In this document: one piece after another, positions 15,270-19,074 of the stretch | Numbering within the stretch: the first letter of the stretch is position 1 | Layout of the letters: the number at the start of each line of letters is the position of its first letter | Assembly: GCA_002344565.1 (NCBI GenBank) | Contig: DDTZ01000026.1 | Location: 1 to 19,074, forward strand | Length of the DNA stretch: 19,074 nucleotides | Reading direction: 5' to 3' | Source of the DNA: Bdellovibrionaceae bacterium UBA2351 | GTDB lineage: Bacteria; Bdellovibrionota; Bdellovibrionia; Bdellovibrionales; Bdellovibrionaceae | Position numbers and translations under genes: made by a program | The notes under the pieces: model-generated | What the model was told of the DNA's origin: nothing | What the model saw: the letters and a program-made list of their open reading frames with translations, nothing else | Databases searched by the model: none

Positions 15270-16427
15270 TCAGCGATTTAGCGTCTTGAACCGCTCTAAT
15301 GTGGTAGCGATATCTTCAGCCGTCGTGTAGCGACCAACACTTAATCGCAGCGTACGAGAGGCTTCTTCCGGAGTTAATCCAATTCCTTTTAGGACATGGC
15401 TAGCTGAAATTTTTCCTGTGCTGCAGGCGGATCCCGTCGACACGCCCACACCAGGGATGCGCAACGATAAATCGCCACCCAAGCGTTCTGGGAACGTGAT
15501 GGATAAGTTGATGGGGCTGCGCTGTTTAATTTCGGACGGTCCGTTCAGCTGAATATCAGGGAAGATGTCTTTAAGTCCGTTCAGGAGTTGTTCAAGCAAT
15601 TGATGATAGTGTTTTGTTTCGCTAGTAAAATTCGTTTGAATAATCTCGCATGCTTTTCCAATTCCAACGATGCCCGGTACATTTAACGTCCCAGAACGTT
15701 GGCCACTTTCTTGTCCGCCACCTAGGAATAAAGGATCGATATCTACAAATGGATCTTTGCGACGTTTGAAAAGAACACCAACACCTTTTGGACCATAAAT
15801 CTTATGACCCGAGAATGAAAGTAAATCGATAGGTAGAGTTTTTAGATCCATCGGAATTTTGCCAACCGCTTGGGTTCCATCCGTATGAAAATAAATCTGA
15901 TGTGAGCGTGCTAAGTTGCCAATCGCCACAACATCATTAATAGATCCAACTTCGTTGTTAACCCACATGATTGAAATTAAGCGTGTGTTGGGTTTAATTT
16001 TGGCTTTAACATCGTCAACACTGACTAGACCTTGTTTGTTAACTTTCAAGAAATCGACTTCGACACCAAGTTCCTGAATATACTTCAGGCTGTTTAAAAT
16101 AGAATTATGCTCAATCTCGCACGAGATAATGTGTATTTTCTCGTTGGGGGATTTGCGTTGCAAATGATGTATTAAGCCGAACAACACCCAGTTATTGCTT
16201 TCGGTAGCGCCTGAGGTGAACGTGATTTCTTTGTTGTCACAACCAATTAGGTTTGCGACTTGAGAGCGCGCGGTATTGACCGCTTTATCTGCGGCCCATC
16301 CCCAGGGGTGACCTTGAGAGGATGGATTACCGAAATCATCTTTTAAAAATGAAATCATGGATTCAAGAACTTTGGGATCTACCGGAGTAGACGAATTATA
16401 ATCTAAATAAATCGAAGGACTAGTCAT
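15270..16427 (-). CDS. iscS: Cysteine desulfurase (NifS/IscS family)
   Basis: 385 residues of a PLP enzyme that removes sulfur from cysteine as a persulfide and passes it on for Fe-S cluster and other thio-cofactor synthesis. Visible landmarks are IYLDYNSSTPVDP at the N-terminus, TSGATESNN, H107 in EIEHNSIL (stacks on PLP), D183 and Q186 in HTDGTQAVGK, the PLP lysine K209 in SFSGHKIYGPKG, RSGTLNVPGI, and the sulfur-carrying C335 in VSTGSACSTGK. Length is normal for the family. The ATG has no Shine-Dalgarno, and a perfect TATAAT lies 8 bases upstream, so the mRNA may be leaderless. It heads the run iscS - A-type carrier - moxR - DUF58 - tgpA-like. A NifS label would fit equally well. Confidence 0.92.
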   Translation of the reverse strand: MTSPSIYLDYNSSTPVDPKVLESMISFLKDDFGNPSSQGHPWGWAADKAVNTARSQVANLIGCDNKEITFTSGATESNNWVLFGLIHHLQRKSPNEKIHIISCEIEHNSILNSLKYIQELGVEVDFLKVNKQGLVSVDDVKAKIKPNTRLISIMWVNNEVGSINDVVAIGNLARSHQIYFHTDGTQAVGKIPMDLKTLPIDLLSFSGHKIYGPKGVGVLFKRRKDPFVDIDPLFLGGGQESGQRSGTLNVPGIVGIGKACEIIQTNFTSETKHYHQLLEQLLNGLKDIFPDIQLNGPSEIKQRSPINLSITFPERLGGDLSLRIPGVGVSTGSACSTGKISASHVLKGIGLTPEEASRTLRLSVGRYTTAEDIATTLERFKTLNR

Positions 16428-16477
16428 ACTTGTTCATTATAGAGTCTTCCCGTAAAATTCATAGTGAAAAGGATCAA
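16428..16477. promoter_or_regulatory. 50-bp divergent region with interleaved promoters
   Basis: On the minus strand a consensus TATAAT (16436-16441) lies 8 bases before the iscS ATG. On the plus strand TTGTTC (16430-16435) and TAAAAT (16453-16458) are 17 bases apart and would start nrdJ transcripts about 13 bases before its ATG, with AAGGA at about 16469-16473. The iscS -10 falls within the nrdJ spacer, so polymerase could hardly occupy both at once. The elements are seen; their activity is inferred. Confidence 0.5.
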
Positions 16478-18634
16478 ATGACACAACTTAGAATCCCATC
16501 CTATTTTACTAAAGCTAGACCCGCGGAAGGTTTCTTCGACTGGAAGACGTTCGATAGTGAAATTCTTGATAACGAACAAAAGTCTTTTTTTAAACGCTCG
16601 GGACTTGAATTTCCAGATTTTTGGTCGTCATTTTCGATTGATATTACCGCCAGCAAATATTTTCGCTTGGTCAATGGAAAGCAAGAATCATCGTTAAAAC
16701 AACTCGTCGAACGTGTAACAAAAAAACTGAAATCAGAAGCGGTGAAGCAAGGTTACCTGGATTCAAAAACCGCGCGAGTATTTGAAAACGAATTGAAATA
16801 TATTTTATATAGTCAGCGAGCCGCTTTTAATAGCCCCGTTTGGTTTAATTTGGGTGTATTTAAGCAGCCGCAAACATCTGCCTGTTTTATCCAGAGTGCC
16901 GGTGACTCATTAGAAGAGATTTTTGACCTACTAAAAAACGAAAGTCAGATTTTTAAATATGGCTCGGGATCGGGAAGCAATTTCTCTAATTTGCGGAGCT
17001 ATCATGAGAAATTGGATACGGGCGGGTATTCGTCAGGCTTACTTGCATTTCTAAATGTTTTTGATACTGCAGCCGGCGCGATTAAATCCGGTGGAATCAC
17101 TCGGCGCGCGGCAAAGATGGTCATCGTCGACATCGACCATCCGGAAATTGAAGACTTCATCGAATTAAAATCGAAAGAAGAAGACAAAGCAGATGCTTTG
17201 TTAAAGGCTGGATTTAAGGGCGACTTCGAGGGCGAAATTTTGTCATCCTTGAAAGGCCAGAATGCGAATAACTCGGTTCGTGTTACCGACAAGTTTATGA
17301 AAGCTGTTGAGCAAGGTAAGGATTGGGCTCTGCGCGCACGCAAAAATAAAGCTGTTTTAAAAACACTACCGGCAATTGAATTATGGCAGCGAATTGCAAA
17401 GGCAGCTCATCGCTGCGCAGACCCAGGTCTACAATTTCATGATACGATAAATAAATGGAACCCGTGTGCCCAGACGGATCAGATTTATGGATCAAACCCA
17501 TGCTCTGAATTTATGTTTTTAAACGATACTAGTTGTAATTTGGCTTCGATTAATCTAATTCATTTTTTGGACGAGGATAATAATTTCCGATTGGAAGAAT
17601 TTCAACATACGATTAAAATTATCTTCCTTGCGCAGGAACTGTTGATTGATTTTTCTAAATACCCAACAGAAAAAATAGGTGTAAACTCACATAATTTTAG
17701 ACCGCTTGGTTTAGGTTTTACTAACTTGGGATCCTTTTTCCTAAAATTAGGGATTGGGTATGACAGTGACACGGCCAGATCATGGGCATCATTTATCACC
17801 TCGCTTATGACTTCGGAAGCATACATCAGCAGTCATCAGTTTGCAAAAATCCGAGGTCCCTTTAAATATTATAAGAAAAATAAGAAGAGTTTTACTCGCG
17901 TGATGAAACAGCATGCGAAAGAAAATGATAAAATTCAATGGACTCTATTGCCAACGCAATTCAAAGAGGTTTGCCGTGCTAATTGGTCCGAAATAGTGAA
18001 ATACGCTTCGGGTAGAGGCTTTCGAAATGCTCAAGCAACGGTCATTGCACCGACTGGTACGATAAGTTTTTTCATGAATGCAGAAACCACAGGTATTGAG
18101 CCCGAATTTTCATTTATCAAATATAAAAATTTGGTGACGGGGAAAAAAGACGGAGCCGGTGTTAAGGTTAAATTTGTAAATCAATATTTCGAAGAGGCAC
18201 TAAAGACATTGGGATATACGCCGACTGAAATTGAATCAATTAAAGCTAAATTGCTAAATACGGGTTATTTAGATGAAAAGCTTCTAAAAAACCCCACTCA
18301 TAAAAAAGTATTTCAAACGGCGGTTGGGGCGGATCCTATTTCGCCCGAAGCTCATTTGAAAATGATGGCAGCGGTGCAACCATTTGTGTCTGGCGCTATT
18401 TCTAAAACAATCAACTTGCCTTCTCGAAGTACGATAGAGGACGTCCAAAATGCCTATTATTCAGCTTGGAAGCTGGGGCTGAAATCGGTGGCGATCTATC
18501 GCGACAAGAGTAAGTTGGCGCAGCCTTTAGAAGCACTTGAGGGGCCGAAGTGTGGCGATTGCAATAGCCCAACGGAACTACGTGGTGGATGCTTCGTGTG
18601 TTTAAACTGTGGAACCAGCATCGCGTGCGGTTAG
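16478..18634 (+). CDS. nrdJ: Adenosylcobalamin-dependent (class II) ribonucleotide reductase
   Basis: 718 residues from the ATG at 16478, preferred over the upstream ATG at 16430 because AAAAGGA stands just before it and the extra 16 residues are not family-like. It reduces ribonucleotides to deoxyribonucleotides using a B12-generated thiyl radical, in air or without it. Landmarks are FNSPVWFN, C136 in TSACFIQS (redox partner), N340-P-C342-S-E344 (radical cysteine and its acid), C353 in DTSCNLASINL (second redox cysteine) and APTGTISFFMNAETTGIEP. The C-terminal cysteine cluster (692, 695, 705, 708, 711, 717) includes the CLNCG that re-reduces the active site and may bind zinc. No N-terminal ATP-cone is seen. 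It is at the short end of NrdJ lengths. Its TAG overlaps the stop of the convergent next gene. Confidence 0.93.
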   Translation: MTQLRIPSYFTKARPAEGFFDWKTFDSEILDNEQKSFFKRSGLEFPDFWSSFSIDITASKYFRLVNGKQESSLKQLVERVTKKLKSEAVKQGYLDSKTARVFENELKYILYSQRAAFNSPVWFNLGVFKQPQTSACFIQSAGDSLEEIFDLLKNESQIFKYGSGSGSNFSNLRSYHEKLDTGGYSSGLLAFLNVFDTAAGAIKSGGITRRAAKMVIVDIDHPEIEDFIELKSKEEDKADALLKAGFKGDFEGEILSSLKGQNANNSVRVTDKFMKAVEQGKDWALRARKNKAVLKTLPAIELWQRIAKAAHRCADPGLQFHDTINKWNPCAQTDQIYGSNPCSEFMFLNDTSCNLASINLIHFLDEDNNFRLEEFQHTIKIIFLAQELLIDFSKYPTEKIGVNSHNFRPLGLGFTNLGSFFLKLGIGYDSDTARSWASFITSLMTSEAYISSHQFAKIRGPFKYYKKNKKSFTRVMKQHAKENDKIQWTLLPTQFKEVCRANWSEIVKYASGRGFRNAQATVIAPTGTISFFMNAETTGIEPEFSFIKYKNLVTGKKDGAGVKVKFVNQYFEEALKTLGYTPTEIESIKAKLLNTGYLDEKLLKNPTHKKVFQTAVGADPISPEAHLKMMAAVQPFVSGAISKTINLPSRSTIEDVQNAYYSAWKLGLKSVAIYRDKSKLAQPLEALEGPKCGDCNSPTELRGGCFVCLNCGTSIACG

Positions 18635-19074
18635 TCGACGTAGCGTAGAAACAGACCGTTTGTTAGGAAAATCATGTTGACCAAGTCTTCGCCAGTTTTC
18701 ATGTTGGAAAGACCGGGTTGAATTTCTACATGGCTTTCTTCCAAGGTTTTTACTTTTTCTTTAATTAAAACCCAAGATTCCGGGTTTGACGGTGCATAGT
18801 TTTGCAACTGTGTTGCTGCGGAGTGAAACATTTCTCCATTAGCTAGCGAATACGCGTTTTGTAAAATACGTAGAGTATTGAAGAATTCTATTAACATTGA
18901 ACTGAGTGCTGGCGTTCCTGAGAGTGTATAGGACATTGATTTTAGTTTCTGGTGAATTTCTGGATATCGCGATTGAACGGCTTGAAATGGAACGGCAACG
19001 GTCGTTTTGATCGTCAAGGTTGACGACAACGCCACATCTTGAATATCTAAACCTGAGCACACAAAACCATTCAT
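18631..19074 (-). CDS. Hypothetical protein, truncated by right edge
   Basis: 147 codons are visible, starting with an ATG at the very last bases of the window, so this Met may be internal and the true start may lie outside. The part seen has no membrane span or obvious motif. It is moderately hydrophobic, with helical stretches such as LIEFFNTLRILQNAYSLANG and a C-terminal LVNMIFLTNGLFLRYVD. It converges on nrdJ, and the two stop codons share bases (TTAG at 18631-18634), with no terminator between them. I recognise no family. The long open frame in an otherwise tightly packed genome supports a real gene. Confidence 0.6.
   Translation of the reverse strand: MNGFVCSGLDIQDVALSSTLTIKTTVAVPFQAVQSRYPEIHQKLKSMSYTLSGTPALSSMLIEFFNTLRILQNAYSLANGEMFHSAATQLQNYAPSNPESWVLIKEKVKTLEESHVEIQPGLSNMKTGEDLVNMIFLTNGLFLRYVD

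Noticed and set aside
16430..16477. Longer start for nrdJ (16 extra residues)
   Set aside because: It would leave two bases between divergent start codons and no ribosome-binding site, whereas AAAAGGA precedes the ATG at 16478.
16428..16477. Cobalamin riboswitch controlling the B12-dependent reductase
   Set aside because: The leader is about 13-50 bases, far too short for a B12 riboswitch. None was found upstream of the TonB receptor either, so a B12 receptor role is also unsupported.

Overview
The window looks like chromosomal DNA of a moderately AT-rich, diderm, predator-type deltaproteobacterial relative, most likely Bdellovibrionota (Bdellovibrio-like). This is an inference from the gene mix: a ~970-residue exported protein of no known family, a full TonB/ExbB/ExbD set facing a large outer-membrane receptor, a MoxR/DUF58/TgpA-type module and a short class II (B12-dependent) ribonucleotide reductase. 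There are no tRNA, rRNA or CRISPR features, and only the last codons of one probable transposase at the left edge.

Layout. (1) 2-208 (+): C-terminal end of a probable IS1-like transposase, cut by the window edge. Its right end may overlap the tail of the next gene. (2) 5676-220 (-): a likely three-gene operon of an unrecognised exported protein, an ArnT/PMT-like membrane glycosyltransferase and a T2SS-F/PilC-like membrane protein (last two share one base, TAATG). (3) 5771-6040 (+): a small lipoprotein, then ~290 bp with an unusually GC-rich, foldable segment and a 40-codon open frame. (4) 8109-6333 (-): tonB-exbB-exbD with a strong terminator, divergent from a TonB-dependent receptor (8283-10901, +). 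The 173-bp region between them holds several inverted repeats. (5) 16427-11002 (-): a tight run of cysteine desulfurase, IscA/ErpA-type protein, MoxR ATPase, DUF58 protein and TgpA-like transglutaminase. It ends in a hairpin beginning at the last stop codon. (6) 16478-18634 (+): nrdJ, divergent from the cysteine desulfurase over only 50 bp, with apparently interleaved promoters. Its stop codon overlaps that of a convergent partial gene (18631-19074, -).

How the genes work together. TonB-ExbB-ExbD energises outer-membrane receptors using the proton gradient, and the adjacent receptor is the obvious client. IscS supplies sulfur and the A-type protein carries or delivers Fe-S clusters. MoxR, DUF58 and TgpA form a recurrent module in which an ATPase and a membrane-anchored DUF58 protein accompany a periplasm-facing transglutaminase-fold enzyme. 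NrdJ makes deoxyribonucleotides without oxygen dependence. The operon with the least precedent is the exported protein + glycosyltransferase + lone T2SF protein. It is the best candidate here for undescribed biology, but its function cannot be read from the sequence.
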